NCBI RefSeq assembly: GCF_001905595.1 | Contig: NZ_LIXI01000007.1 | Span: 186,001 to 250,000, forward strand | Length of the DNA stretch: 64,000 nucleotides | Direction: 5' to 3' | Source: Streptomyces sp. CB00316 | Lineage (GTDB): Bacteria > Actinomycetota > Actinomycetes > Streptomycetales > Streptomycetaceae | Shown here: positions 44,500-53,957 of the stretch, in pieces | How positions within the stretch are numbered: position 1 is the first letter of the stretch | How the letters are laid out: every line of letters starts with the position of its first letter | Position numbers and translations under genes: made by a program | Notes under the pieces: generated by a model | Database searches by the model: none | Seen by the model: the letters and a program-made list of their open reading frames with translations, nothing else | What the model was told of the DNA's origin: nothing

Positions 44500-47400
44500 T
44501 GGTCGCCGCCTCCATCATCTTCTCGGTGGTCTCCTGCTCGGAGAGACCGGCGAGCTCAGCGGCGTCCTTGGCGGCGAGCACTGCCTTGTACGTGGACGGG
44601 ATGATCTTGCTGAAGCGGGACGCACCGCCGATGGCGCTGTCCCACTCGGCGAGGAGCTTCTCGGCGACGGTGGAGCCGGTCTCCTCGTGGTGGCGGCGCA
44701 CGACGTCGTGCAGCCACTGCCGGTCGGTGTCGGTGAGCTCCTCGATCGCGCCGAGGTTGCCCACGTTGACGTTGTCGCGGTTCAGGTCGATGACGTACGC
44801 GACCCCGCCCGACATACCGGCGGCGAAGTTGCGGCCGGTCTCGCCGAGGACGACGGCGTGGCCGCCGGTCATGTACTCGCAGCCGTGGTCGCCGACGCCT
44901 TCGGAGACGACGGTCGCGCCGGAGTTGCGGACGCAGAAGCGTTCGCCGGTACGGCCGCGGAGGAAGAGTTCGCCGCCGGTGGCGCCGTAGCCGATGGTGT
45001 TTCCGGCGATGGTGGAGTACTCGGCGAGGTGGTCGGCGCCCCGGTCGGGGCGGACGATCACGCGGCCGCCGGAGAGGCCCTTGCCGACGTAGTCGTTGGC
45101 GTCGCCCTCCAGGCGCAGGGTGACCCCGCGCGGGAGGAAGGCGCCGAAGGACTGGCCGGCCGAGCCGGTGAAGGTGATGTCGATGGTGTCCTCGGGCAGG
45201 CCCGCGCCACCGAACTTCTTGGTCACCTCGTGGCCGAGCATGGTGCCGACGGTCCGGTTGATGTTGCGGATCGCGACCTGGGCCCGGACCGGCTGGGCGG
45301 CCTCGGGGCTTTCGGCGCCGAGAGCGTCGGCGGCCAGCTTGATCAGCTGGTTGTCGAGCGCCTTCGTCAGACCGTGGTCCTGCTCGACGATCCGGTGGCG
45401 GACCGCGCCCTCGGGCAGCTCGGGGACGTAGAAGAGCGGAGCCAGGTCCAGGCCCTGCGCCTTCCAGTGGGTGACGGCCCGGTCGGTGTCGAGGAGCTCG
45501 GCGTGGCCGACGGCCTCCTCGATGGTGCGGAAGCCCAGCTCGGCGAGGATCTCACGGACCTCTTCGGCGATGAACTCGAAGAAGTTGACGACGTACTCGG
45601 CCTTGCCGGAGAACCGGTCGCGCAGGACCGGGTTCTGGGTGGCGATGCCGACCGGGCAGGTGTCCAGGTGGCAGACGCGCATCATGACGCAGCCGGAGAC
45701 GACGAGCGGCGCGGTCGCGAAACCGAACTCCTCGGCGCCCAGCAGTGCGGCGATGACGACGTCGCGGCCGGTCTTGAGCTGGCCGTCGGTCTGCACGACG
45801 ATGCGGTCGCGCAGACCGTTGAGCAGCAGGGTCTGCTGGGTCTCGGCGAGGCCGAGCTCCCAGGGGCCGCCCGCGTGCTTGAGCGAGGTGAGCGGGGATG
45901 CGCCCGTTCCGCCGTCGTGGCCGGAGATGAGCACGACATCCGCGTGGGCCTTGGAGACACCGGCGGCGACCGTGCCGACACCGACCTCGGAGACCAGCTT
46001 CACGTGGATCCGCGCTTGCGGGTTCGCGTTCTTCAGGTCGTGGATCAGCTGCGCGAGGTCTTCGATGGAGTAGATGTCGTGGTGCGGCGGCGGCGAGATG
46101 AGGCCGACGCCGGGCGTCGAGTGACGCGTCTTGGCGACCCACGGGTAGACCTTGTGGCCGGGCAGCTGGCCGCCCTCGCCGGGCTTGGCGCCCTGCGCCA
46201 TCTTGATCTGGATGTCGTCCGCGTTGACCAGGTACTCGCTGGTCACCCCGAAGCGGCCGGAGGCGACCTGCTTGATGGAGGAGCGGCGCGCCGGGTCGTA
46301 GAGGCGGTCGGCGTCCTCGCCGCCCTCGCCGGTGTTGGACTTGCCGCCGAGCTGGTTCATCGCGATGGCGAGCGTCTCGTGCGCCTCGCGGGAGATCGAG
46401 CCGTACGACATGGCGCCGGTGGAGAACCGCTTGACGATCTCGGAGGCGGGCTCGACCTCGTCGATGGAGATCGGGGCACGGCCGGAGGTGAAGCCGAAGA
46501 GGCCGCGGAGCGTCATCAGGCGCTCGGACTGCTCGTTCACCCGGTCCGTGTACTGCTTGAAGATGTCGTAGCGCCGGTTGCGGGTGGCGTGCTGGAGACG
46601 GAAGACCGTCTCCGGGTCGAACAGGTGCGGCTCGCCCTCCCGGCGCCACTGGTACTCGCCGCCGATCTCCAGCGCGCGGTGGGAGGCCGCGATGCCGGAG
46701 GCGGGGTACGCCTTGGTGTGCCGGGCGGCGACCTCCTTGGCGACGATGTCCAGGCCGACGCCGCCGATCTTGGTGGCGGTGCCGTTGAAATACGTCGCGA
46801 CGAACTCTTCGTCCAGGCCGACGGCCTCGAAGACCTGCGCGCCGCGGTAGGAGGCGACGGTGGAGATGCCCATCTTGGACATGACCTTCAGGACGCCCTT
46901 GCCGAGCGCGTAGATCAGGTTGCGGATGGCCTGCTCGGCCTCGATGTTCTCGATGAACGTGCCGGCGCGGACCAGGTCCTCGACGGACTCCATCGCGAGG
47001 TACGGGTTGACCGCGGCGGCGCCGTAACCGATGAGCAGGGCGACGTGGTGGACCTCGCGGACGTCCCCGGCCTCGACCAGCAGGCCCACCTGGGTGCGCT
47101 GCTTGGTGCGGATCAGGTGGTGGTGGACGGCGGAGGTGAGCAGCAGCGAGGGGATCGGTGCGTGCTCGGCGTCGGAGTGCCGGTCGGAGAGGACGATGAG
47201 GCGGGCGCCGTCCTCGATGGCTGCGTCGACCTCGGTGCAGATCTCCTCGATCCGGGCGGCCAGGGCGTCGCCGCCGCCGCCGACCCGGTAGAGACCGGCC
47301 AGGGTGGCGGCCTTCATGCCCGGCATGTCGCCGTCGGCGTTGATGTGTATCAGCTTGGCGAGCTCGTCGTTGTCGATCACCGGGAAGGGCAGCGTGACAC

Positions 47401-49060
47401 TGCGGCAGGCCGCGGCGGTCGGCTCCAGGATGTTGCCCTGGGGGCCTAGCGAGGAGCGCAGCGAGGTGACGAGCTCCTCGCGGATGGCGTCCAGCGGCGG
47501 GTTGGTGACCTGGGCGAAGAGCTGGGTGAAGTAGTCGAAGAGCAGCCGGGGGCGCTCGGAGAGCGCGGCGATCGGCGAGTCGGTGCCCATGGAGCCGAGC
47601 GGCTCACCGGCGGTGCGGGCCATCGGCGCGAGGATGACGCGGAGCTCTTCCTCGGTGTAGCCGAAGGTCTGCTGGCGGCGGGTGACCGAGGCGTGGGTGT
47701 GCACGATGTGCTCACGCTCGGGCAGGTCGCTCAGCTCGATCTCGCCGGTCCGCAGCCACTCCTGGTAGGGCTGCTCGGCGGCGAGGGACGCCTTGATCTC
47801 GTCGTCCTCGATGATGCGGTGCTCGGCGGTGTCGACGAGGAACATCTTGCCGGGCTGGAGGCGGCCCTTGCGGACGACCTTCGCCGGGTCGATGTCCAGG
47901 ACGCCGACCTCGGAGGAGAGCACGACGAGGCCGTCGTCGGTGACCCAGTAGCGGCCGGGGCGCAGACCGTTGCGGTCGAGGACCGCGCCGACCTGGACGC
48001 CGTCGGTGAAGGTGACACAGGCCGGGCCGTCCCAGGGCTCCATCATCGTGGCGTGGTACTGGTAGAACGCGCGCCGGGCCGGGTCCATCGAGTCGTGGTT
48101 CTCCCACGCCTCGGGGACCATCATCAGCACCGAGTGCGGCAGCGAGCGCCCGCCGAGGTGGAGCAGCTCCAGGACCTCGTCGAAGGAGGCGGAGTCGGAG
48201 GCGTCCGGGGTGCAGACGGGGAAGATCCGGTCCAGCTGCTCGGAGCCGAAGAGGCTGGAGGCGAGCTGGGACTCGCGGGCCTTCATCCAGTTGCGGTTGC
48301 CCTTGACCGTGTTGATCTCGCCGTTGTGCGCGACGAAGCGGTACGGGTGGGCCAGCGGCCAGCTCGGGAAGGTGTTGGTCGAGAAGCGGGAGTGGACCAG
48401 CGCGACCGTGGAGGCGAAGCGGCGGTCGGAGAGGTCCGGGAAGAACGGCTCCAGCTGCCCGGTGGTGAGCATGCCCTTGTAGACGATGGTGCGGGCGGAG
48501 AGCGAGGGGAAGTACACCCCGGCCTCACGCTCGGCACGCTTGCGCAGGACGAACGCCTTGCGGTCCAGGACGATGCCGGTGGACTCGCCGTCGGCGACGA
48601 AGACCTGGCGGAACTCGGGCATGGTGGCGCGGGCGCCGTTGCCGAGGAGCGCGGGGGTGACCGGGACGTCGCGCCAGCCGAGGACCGTGAGGCCCTCCTG
48701 CCTGGCGATCTCCTCGATCATGCGGACGGCCTCGGTGGAGCCGTCGGCGGGGAGGAAGGCGATGCCCACGGCGTAAGCGCCGGCCTCGGGAAGCTCAAAA
48801 GGGGTCTCGGCGCGCAGGAAGGCGTCGGGGACCTGGCACAGGATGCCGGCACCGTCGCCGGAGTCGGGCTCGGAGCCGGTGGCGCCGCGGTGTTCGAGGT
48901 TGCGCAGTACGGTCAGCGCCTGCTCGACCAGCTCATGGCTGGCCACACCGGTCAGAGTGGCCACGAACCCGACGCCACAGGCGTCGTGCTCGTTACGGGG
49001 GTCGTACATCCCCTGCTGGGCGGGGCGACCGTCCATGGGCGACCAGGCGTCGATACGCAT
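44492..49060 (-). CDS. gltB: Glutamate synthase large subunit
   Basis: A 1522-residue GOGAT alpha subunit. A 27-residue propeptide precedes the N-terminal nucleophile Cys28 in HDACGVGF of the glutaminase domain. The central and FMN domains include STGAMSYGSISREAHETLA, the [3Fe-4S] motif CHLDTCPVGIATQNP follows GCVMMRV, and a GXGXG beta-helix domain ends the protein. With GltD it assimilates nitrogen. It overlaps gltD by eight bases. Start codon 49060 gives a propeptide of usual length; later ATGs are possible. Confidence 0.96.
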   Translation of the reverse strand: MRIDAWSPMDGRPAQQGMYDPRNEHDACGVGFVATLTGVASHELVEQALTVLRNLEHRGATGSEPDSGDGAGILCQVPDAFLRAETPFELPEAGAYAVGIAFLPADGSTEAVRMIEEIARQEGLTVLGWRDVPVTPALLGNGARATMPEFRQVFVADGESTGIVLDRKAFVLRKRAEREAGVYFPSLSARTIVYKGMLTTGQLEPFFPDLSDRRFASTVALVHSRFSTNTFPSWPLAHPYRFVAHNGEINTVKGNRNWMKARESQLASSLFGSEQLDRIFPVCTPDASDSASFDEVLELLHLGGRSLPHSVLMMVPEAWENHDSMDPARRAFYQYHATMMEPWDGPACVTFTDGVQVGAVLDRNGLRPGRYWVTDDGLVVLSSEVGVLDIDPAKVVRKGRLQPGKMFLVDTAEHRIIEDDEIKASLAAEQPYQEWLRTGEIELSDLPEREHIVHTHASVTRRQQTFGYTEEELRVILAPMARTAGEPLGSMGTDSPIAALSERPRLLFDYFTQLFAQVTNPPLDAIREELVTSLRSSLGPQGNILEPTAAACRSVTLPFPVIDNDELAKLIHINADGDMPGMKAATLAGLYRVGGGGDALAARIEEICTEVDAAIEDGARLIVLSDRHSDAEHAPIPSLLLTSAVHHHLIRTKQRTQVGLLVEAGDVREVHHVALLIGYGAAAVNPYLAMESVEDLVRAGTFIENIEAEQAIRNLIYALGKGVLKVMSKMGISTVASYRGAQVFEAVGLDEEFVATYFNGTATKIGGVGLDIVAKEVAARHTKAYPASGIAASHRALEIGGEYQWRREGEPHLFDPETVFRLQHATRNRRYDIFKQYTDRVNEQSERLMTLRGLFGFTSGRAPISIDEVEPASEIVKRFSTGAMSYGSISREAHETLAIAMNQLGGKSNTGEGGEDADRLYDPARRSSIKQVASGRFGVTSEYLVNADDIQIKMAQGAKPGEGGQLPGHKVYPWVAKTRHSTPGVGLISPPPHHDIYSIEDLAQLIHDLKNANPQARIHVKLVSEVGVGTVAAGVSKAHADVVLISGHDGGTGASPLTSLKHAGGPWELGLAETQQTLLLNGLRDRIVVQTDGQLKTGRDVVIAALLGAEEFGFATAPLVVSGCVMMRVCHLDTCPVGIATQNPVLRDRFSGKAEYVVNFFEFIAEEVREILAELGFRTIEEAVGHAELLDTDRAVTHWKAQGLDLAPLFYVPELPEGAVRHRIVEQDHGLTKALDNQLIKLAADALGAESPEAAQPVRAQVAIRNINRTVGTMLGHEVTKKFGGAGLPEDTIDITFTGSAGQSFGAFLPRGVTLRLEGDANDYVGKGLSGGRVIVRPDRGADHLAEYSTIAGNTIGYGATGGELFLRGRTGERFCVRNSGATVVSEGVGDHGCEYMTGGHAVVLGETGRNFAAGMSGGVAYVIDLNRDNVNVGNLGAIEELTDTDRQWLHDVVRRHHEETGSTVAEKLLAEWDSAIGGASRFSKIIPSTYKAVLAAKDAAELAGLSEQETTEKMMEAATNG

Positions 49061-49506
49061 CGGCTCTCCCGTCGTCGTCGTGGCATTTGCGGTGCCGAGG
49101 GACGACGTTGGCCCTCTGCGAAATTTCGTGCAGGTTACATGATGGGGCGCTTCTCAAGAAGCGGAAGGCTTGTTCCAACATACGGACACCATGGTGACCG
49201 GAAGTGACTGGGTGACCAGAGGTGACCGGCTGACCAGGGGGTGGGTCGCTGTCGGAACGATCGGCGCCCGGGGGGACCCGCAGAGAGCAGGCGTCGTTGC
49301 CTGCGGTGCCTACGGCTCATGCCCGGCGGCAAAGGAAACGAAACCACCGAGTAACGGCTACTTATGTGCAGCCCTGCATAGAGTCTCATTTTACGGCCGC
49401 CGGGCCCGTTCCGCCCAGGAGGCGGCGCCAGGACGTACGTCACACGGGCCGCCGCACGGTTGAGCCGTTCGGGCGGTCCCGTTACGTCGCCCGCCCGCGC
49501 CCGGCG
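49061..49506. other. 446-base intergenic region upstream of gltB
   Basis: No supported gene. It carries a palindrome GCTTCT-CA-AGAAGC (49149-49162) and a run of GTGAC elements (49194-49235), and probably holds the gltBD promoter and the 3' end of the VIT gene transcript. Confidence 0.6.
49194..49235. repeat. 18-bp tandem repeat of paired GTGAC elements upstream of gltB
   Basis: Two 18-bp units (49194-49211 and 49212-49229; 15 of 18 identical), each with two GTGAC pentamers 10 bases apart, and a third partial unit (CTGACCAG). It lies about 135-175 bases upstream of the gltB start. The same 10-base GTNAC spacing is found upstream of livK. Confidence 0.65.
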
Positions 49507-50238
49507 TCAGCCGACCGCCACCCCGAACAGGGTGCCGAGTCCGTACGTCAGTGCCGCCGCCGCACCGCCGAGGGCGAGCTGCCGCAGTCCGCTGAACCAC
49601 CAGGTGCGCGCCGTCACCCGGGCCACCACCGCACCGCAGCCGAAGAGGCCGAGCAGCGCGAGCGCCACCGAGGGCCACAGGGCGCTCGCCCCGAGCAGGT
49701 ACGGCAGGACGGGCAGGAGGGCGCCGAGCGCGAAGGCGCCGAAGGAGGAGACGGCCGCCACGAGCGGGGAGGGCAGGTCGTTCGGGTCGATGCCGAGCTC
49801 CTCGCGGGCGTGAATCGCCAGCGCCTGCTCCGGGTCGCGCGAGAGCTGCCGGGCCACCTCGCCGGCCAGTGGGGCGTCGACGCCCCGGGCCTCGTAGAGC
49901 GCGGCGAGCTCGGCCATCTCGTCCTTGGGGTGCTTGCGCAGCTCCCGGCGCTCGACGGCCAGCTCGGCCTCGACCAGGTCGCGCTGGGAGGCGACGGAGG
50001 TGTACTCGCCGGCGGCCATGGAGAACGCCCCGGCGGCCAGTCCGGCGAGCCCCGTGATCACGATGGCCTGCTGGGAGACCGCACCGCCCGCGACACCGGT
50101 CATCAGGGCGAGGTTGGAGACCAGGCCGTCCATCGCGCCGAAGACGGCGGGGCGCAGCCAGCCGCCGTTCACATCCCGGTGGGTGTGGTTGTCCCGGTGC
50201 GCCTCGTGGAGGACGGCGTCGGTCTCGATGATGGCCAC
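49507..50238 (-). CDS. VIT1/CCC1-family transporter
   Basis: A 243-residue membrane protein of the vacuolar iron transporter group. GGWLRPAVFGAMDGLVSNLALMTG is the metal-binding helix 1 region, AGAFSMAAGEYTSVASQRDLV follows, an acidic cytoplasmic segment has ELAVERRELRKHPKDEM, and three helices close the protein. Such proteins export or sequester Fe2+ or Mn2+. It is transcribed toward gltB from a 309-base divergent gap. Confidence 0.9.
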   Translation of the reverse strand: MAIIETDAVLHEAHRDNHTHRDVNGGWLRPAVFGAMDGLVSNLALMTGVAGGAVSQQAIVITGLAGLAAGAFSMAAGEYTSVASQRDLVEAELAVERRELRKHPKDEMAELAALYEARGVDAPLAGEVARQLSRDPEQALAIHAREELGIDPNDLPSPLVAAVSSFGAFALGALLPVLPYLLGASALWPSVALALLGLFGCGAVVARVTARTWWFSGLRQLALGGAAAALTYGLGTLFGVAVG

Positions 50239-50547
50239 GGTCTGTGTCTCCCCTGCTCCCCGGGTGGGCTGTCACCCCCACCGAGTGGTTGCCCGTACAA
50301 CTTTCGACAAAGTCCAAGGTACGCCGGACGGGCGACCTCCGCCAGCAAGGCAGGCCTGACTTACCACCCCGCTGACCTGCGAAGAAAGGTCAGCCTCAGC
50401 TTCGTAACAGGGTCATCCGACCGGCCCCTTTCTGCCGCTGTCCGGCCTCCGTCCGTCCTCCACGTGGCACATATGCGGACAGGGCCCGGAAGCGGAGTCG
50501 GAATCGGACTCCGAGTCGGACTCGTCGGACGAGCGGAGGGCGACGCC
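50239..50547. other. 309-base divergent intergenic region with GTCGGA-rich repeat
   Basis: No gene is supported. Near its right end (50495-50532) it is a dense mix of GAGTCGG and GGACTCG direct and inverted elements, including the palindrome GACTCCGAGTC at 50507-50517, about 30-40 bases before the ADP-ribosylglycohydrolase ATG. CGGAGGG nearby is the ribosome site. Confidence 0.5.
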
Positions 50548-51854
50548 ATGGACACGGTCGTCGGCAAGGAACGGGCCGCGCAGGACGGCCGCGACGCCCG
50601 GGAGATCGAGGAGCGGTGGTACGCCGCCGGGGGCTCGCCCGCACCGGAGCGCGCGGGCGCCTCCGAGCCGCCCGCGCCGCCGCGCCTGCGCGCACTGGCC
50701 GGACAGCCTCTCGATGAACTCGCGTTGCTGGAATCGCCGTTGACCGCCGACGAGCCCACCGAGCTGGCCGACATCATGGCCGCCTGCCCGCACTGGCCCG
50801 GCCCGCCCGAGGCCGCGCCCGTCGTCGGCCGGGACCGGCTGCACGCGGCCTGGCTCGGCCGGGCGGCGGGCTGCCTGCTCGGAAAGCCGGTGGAGAAGCT
50901 GCCGCTGTACGGGATCCGCGCCCTGGCCCGCGCCACCGGCAACTGGCCTCTGACCACCTGGTTCACCGCCCGCGGCGTGCCTGACGAGCTGCTGGCCGCC
51001 CACCCGTGGAACCGTCGCTCGGCCCCCACCTCGCTCGCCGAGAACGTCGACGGCATGCCCGAGGACGACGACCTCAACCACCCCCTCCTCACGCTGCTGT
51101 TGCTCCAGCGGCACGGGCGCTCCTTCACCACGGCCGACCTGGCCCGCCTCTGGCTGGACGAACTCCCGGCGGGCCGCACCTTCACCGCCGAGCGCATCGC
51201 GTACGGCAACCTCCTCGCGGCGTCGAACCCCCACGGACGGCCCGCCTCCGCAACCCGTTCCGTGAGTGGATCGGCGCCCAGATCCGGGCCGATGTGCACG
51301 GCTGGACCCACCCCGGCGACCCCGCCGGGGCCGCCGCCCAGGCCCACCGCGACGCGGTGCTCACCCACACCGCCAACGGGGTCTACGGAGCGATGTTCAC
51401 GGCGGCCGCCCTCGCTGTCGCGGCGGGCGGGGAGAGCGATGTGCACGGCTGCCTGGCCGCCGGGCTGCGGGGCGTTCCGCCGCACTCGCGGTACGCCGGC
51501 GCGGTCCGGCTCGGCATCGAGACCGCGCGTACGGAAGGGGAGTTCGACCTGGTGGTGGACCGGCTGCACGCCGCGTATGCCGACACCCACCACTGGGTAC
51601 ACGTGCTGCCCAACGCCGCACTGTTCGCCGCCGCCCTCACCCACGCCGACGGCGACTTCACCCGGTCGATCGGCCTCGCGGTCTGCGGCGGCTGGGACAC
51701 CGACTCCAACGGGGCCACCGCGGGCTCCCTCGCCGGACTCCTCGCGGGCACCCCGACCGCCCTGCCCGACCACTGGACGGCCCCGCTGAAGAACCGCCTC
51801 GCACCTCCGTACCCGGCTACGACCGGACCGGATTCGACACCCTCGCCGCACTGA
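50548..51854 (+). pseudogene. ADP-ribosylglycohydrolase-family gene with a frameshift
   Basis: The first frame runs from ATG 50548 (behind CGGAGGG) and gives HAAWLGRAAGCLLGKPVEKL, the metal-site EDDDLNHPLLTLLLLQ and RIAYGNLLA. Near 51219-51222 homology passes to the next frame, which continues RTARLRNPFREWIGAQIRAD and HGWTHPGDPAGAAAQAHRDA and ends with CGGWDTDSNGATAGSLAGLL at 51854. Loss of one G (GCGGGC to GCGGC) explains it. Repaired, the protein would be about 435 residues, the normal length for a DraG-type enzyme that removes ADP-ribose from proteins or small molecules. It could be a real null allele or a sequence error. Confidence 0.8.
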
Positions 51855-51876
51855 CCCACCAGGAGGCTCTGCGCCC

Positions 51877-52761
51877 ATGACCCGTATCGCGGTGCTCGGC
51901 AGCACCAACATGGACCTCGTCGCCTACACCGCCCGCGCCCCGGAACGCGGGGAGACCGTCACCGGCCGGGAGTTCCGGACGGTCCCCGGCGGCAAGGGCG
52001 CCAACCAGGCCGTCGCCGCCGCCCGAGCGGGCGGGGAGGTGACGATGATCGGCGCGGTCGGCGACGACGCGTACGGCGCACAGCTCCGCGACGGCCTCGA
52101 ACACGCCGGGGTCGACACCGACCTCCTGCACACCGCCGAGGGCCCGAGCGGCACCGCGCACATCGTGGTGGACGACTACGGGTCCAACGCCATCGTGGTG
52201 ATCCCCGGCGCCAACGGCGTCATCACCGCGCTCGGCCCCGGCGAGATCGCGGCCATCGCCGCCGCCGACCTGCTGCTGATGCAGCTCGAACTCCCGCTCT
52301 CCGCCGTCGTGGAGGGCGCCCGCGCGGCCAGGTCCCAGGGCGTACGGACCATCCTCACCCCCTCCCCCGTACAGCCCCTGCCCGATGAACTCCTGGACCA
52401 CATCGACCTGCTGATCCCCAACGAGCATGAGGCCGCCGAGCTCTCCGGGCAGGCCGAGCCGCACGCGGCGGCGCAGATCCTGCTGCGTCAGGTGCCCGAG
52501 GTCATCATCACGCTCGGTGCGAAGGGATCCCTGTACGCGGCCCGGGGCGGCGAGCCGGTGCTCTTCGCGGCGCCCGAGGTGCGGGCCGTCGACACGACCG
52601 GGGCCGGGGACACCTTCGTCGGGGCGCTGGCGGTGGCGCTCGGGGAGGGGCGGCCGGTGGCCAAGGCGCTGGCCTTCGCGTCCTCGGCCGCCGCGCTCTG
52701 CGTCCAGAAGCCGGGCGCGTCCATGTCCATGCCGTACCGGAGCGAGATCGAGGCAGCATGA
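51877..52761 (+). CDS. rbsK: Ribokinase
   Basis: A 294-residue PfkB-family sugar kinase. MTRIAVLGSTNMDLVAYTAR and PGGKGANQAVAAARAG are the ribokinase N-terminal signature, and VDTTGAGDTFVGALAVAL carries the catalytic Asp. It should phosphorylate ribose to ribose 5-phosphate. It starts 22 bases after the ADP-ribosylglycohydrolase gene, suggesting a link with ADP-ribose or nucleoside breakdown. Its stop overlaps the next start as ATGA. Confidence 0.92.
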   Translation: MTRIAVLGSTNMDLVAYTARAPERGETVTGREFRTVPGGKGANQAVAAARAGGEVTMIGAVGDDAYGAQLRDGLEHAGVDTDLLHTAEGPSGTAHIVVDDYGSNAIVVIPGANGVITALGPGEIAAIAAADLLLMQLELPLSAVVEGARAARSQGVRTILTPSPVQPLPDELLDHIDLLIPNEHEAAELSGQAEPHAAAQILLRQVPEVIITLGAKGSLYAARGGEPVLFAAPEVRAVDTTGAGDTFVGALAVALGEGRPVAKALAFASSAAALCVQKPGASMSMPYRSEIEAA

Positions 52762-53957
52762 GTACGACAGCAGCAGGGCCCCTGACCGGGCTGAAGGTCA
52801 TCGACCTCGCCACCCTCTTCGCCGGGCCGCTCGCCGCCACCATGCTCGGGGACTTCGGCGCCGATGTGGTCAAGGTGGAGCACCCCCGTAAGCCCGACCC
52901 CTCGCGCGGGCACGGCCCCGCCAAGGACGGGGTCGGCCTGTGGTGGAAGCTGCTCGGCCGCAACAAGCGGACCCTGACGCTGGACCTGTCCGCCCCGGGT
53001 GGCCGGGACGTGCTGCTGCGACTCGCCGCCGAGACCGACGTCATCGTCGAGAACTTCCGGCCGGGGACGCTGGAGCGCTGGGGGCTGGGTCCCGAGGAGC
53101 TGCACGCCGTCAACCCGCGCCTGGTGCTGGCCCGGGTCACCGGCTTCGGCCAGTTCGGGCCGTACGCGCACCGGCCCGGGTTCGGCACGCTGGCGGAAGC
53201 GATGAGCGGGTTCGCCGCGATCACCGGGGAGCCGGACGGACCGCCGACACTGCCGCCGTTCGGGCTCGCGGACTCCATCGCGGCGCTGGCGACGGCGTAC
53301 GCGGTGATGGCCGCGCTCGCGGGGAGGGAGAAGACGGGTGAGGGGCAGGTGGTGGACCTGGCGATCATCGAGCCGATGCTCACCGTGCTGGGCCCGCAGC
53401 CGCTCTGGTACGACCAGCTCGGTTACGTCCAGCCGCGCACCGGCAACCGTTCCCGCAACAACGCCCCGCGCAACACCTACCGCACCGCCGACGGCCACCG
53501 GGTCGCGGTCTCCACGTCCGCGCAGTCCGTCGCGGAGCGGGTGATGCGGCTGGTGGGCCGCCCGGAGCTGATCGAGGAGCCGTGGTTCGGCGCGGGCACC
53601 ACCCGGGCCGAGCACACCGAGGAACTGGACGACGCGGTCGGCCACTGGATCTCCCGCCACAGCCGGGAGGAAGTCCTCAACGGCTTCGAGAAGGCGGAGG
53701 CGGCCGTGGCTCCGATCCATGACGTACGGGAGGTGATGGAGGACCCGCAGTACCGGGCGCTGGGCACGATCGCCGAGGTGGATGACCCGGAGCTGGGGCC
53801 GCTGCGGATGCAGAACGTCCTCTTCCGGCTCTCGGAGACCCCGGGCGCCATCCGCTGGGCGGGCCGCCCGCACGGCGCGGACACCGAGGAGATCCTGGCC
53901 GGGCTCGGCCTCTCGGAGACCCGGATCGCGGCCCTGCGCGACCAGGGCGCCCTGTGA
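52758..53957 (+). CDS. CaiB/BaiF-family CoA-transferase
   Basis: A 399-residue family III CoA-transferase. The N-terminal LKVIDLATLFAGPLAATMLGD and DVVKVEHPRKPD, NKRTLTLDLS, and ENFRPGTLERWG are family hallmarks; the catalytic aspartate is expected in the AIIEPMLT-like helix region (VDLAIIEPML). It moves CoA between carboxylic acids; the acid is unknown. It overlaps ribokinase by four bases and the lyase gene by four bases (GTGA). Confidence 0.9.
   Translation: MSTTAAGPLTGLKVIDLATLFAGPLAATMLGDFGADVVKVEHPRKPDPSRGHGPAKDGVGLWWKLLGRNKRTLTLDLSAPGGRDVLLRLAAETDVIVENFRPGTLERWGLGPEELHAVNPRLVLARVTGFGQFGPYAHRPGFGTLAEAMSGFAAITGEPDGPPTLPPFGLADSIAALATAYAVMAALAGREKTGEGQVVDLAIIEPMLTVLGPQPLWYDQLGYVQPRTGNRSRNNAPRNTYRTADGHRVAVSTSAQSVAERVMRLVGRPELIEEPWFGAGTTRAEHTEELDDAVGHWISRHSREEVLNGFEKAEAAVAPIHDVREVMEDPQYRALGTIAEVDDPELGPLRMQNVLFRLSETPGAIRWAGRPHGADTEEILAGLGLSETRIAALRDQGAL

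Noticed and set aside
44426..47449. A 1007-codon open frame antisense to gltB
   Set aside because: Its translation is Gly/Val/Asp/Ala-rich with no domain. It mirrors the codon bias of gltB on the other strand.
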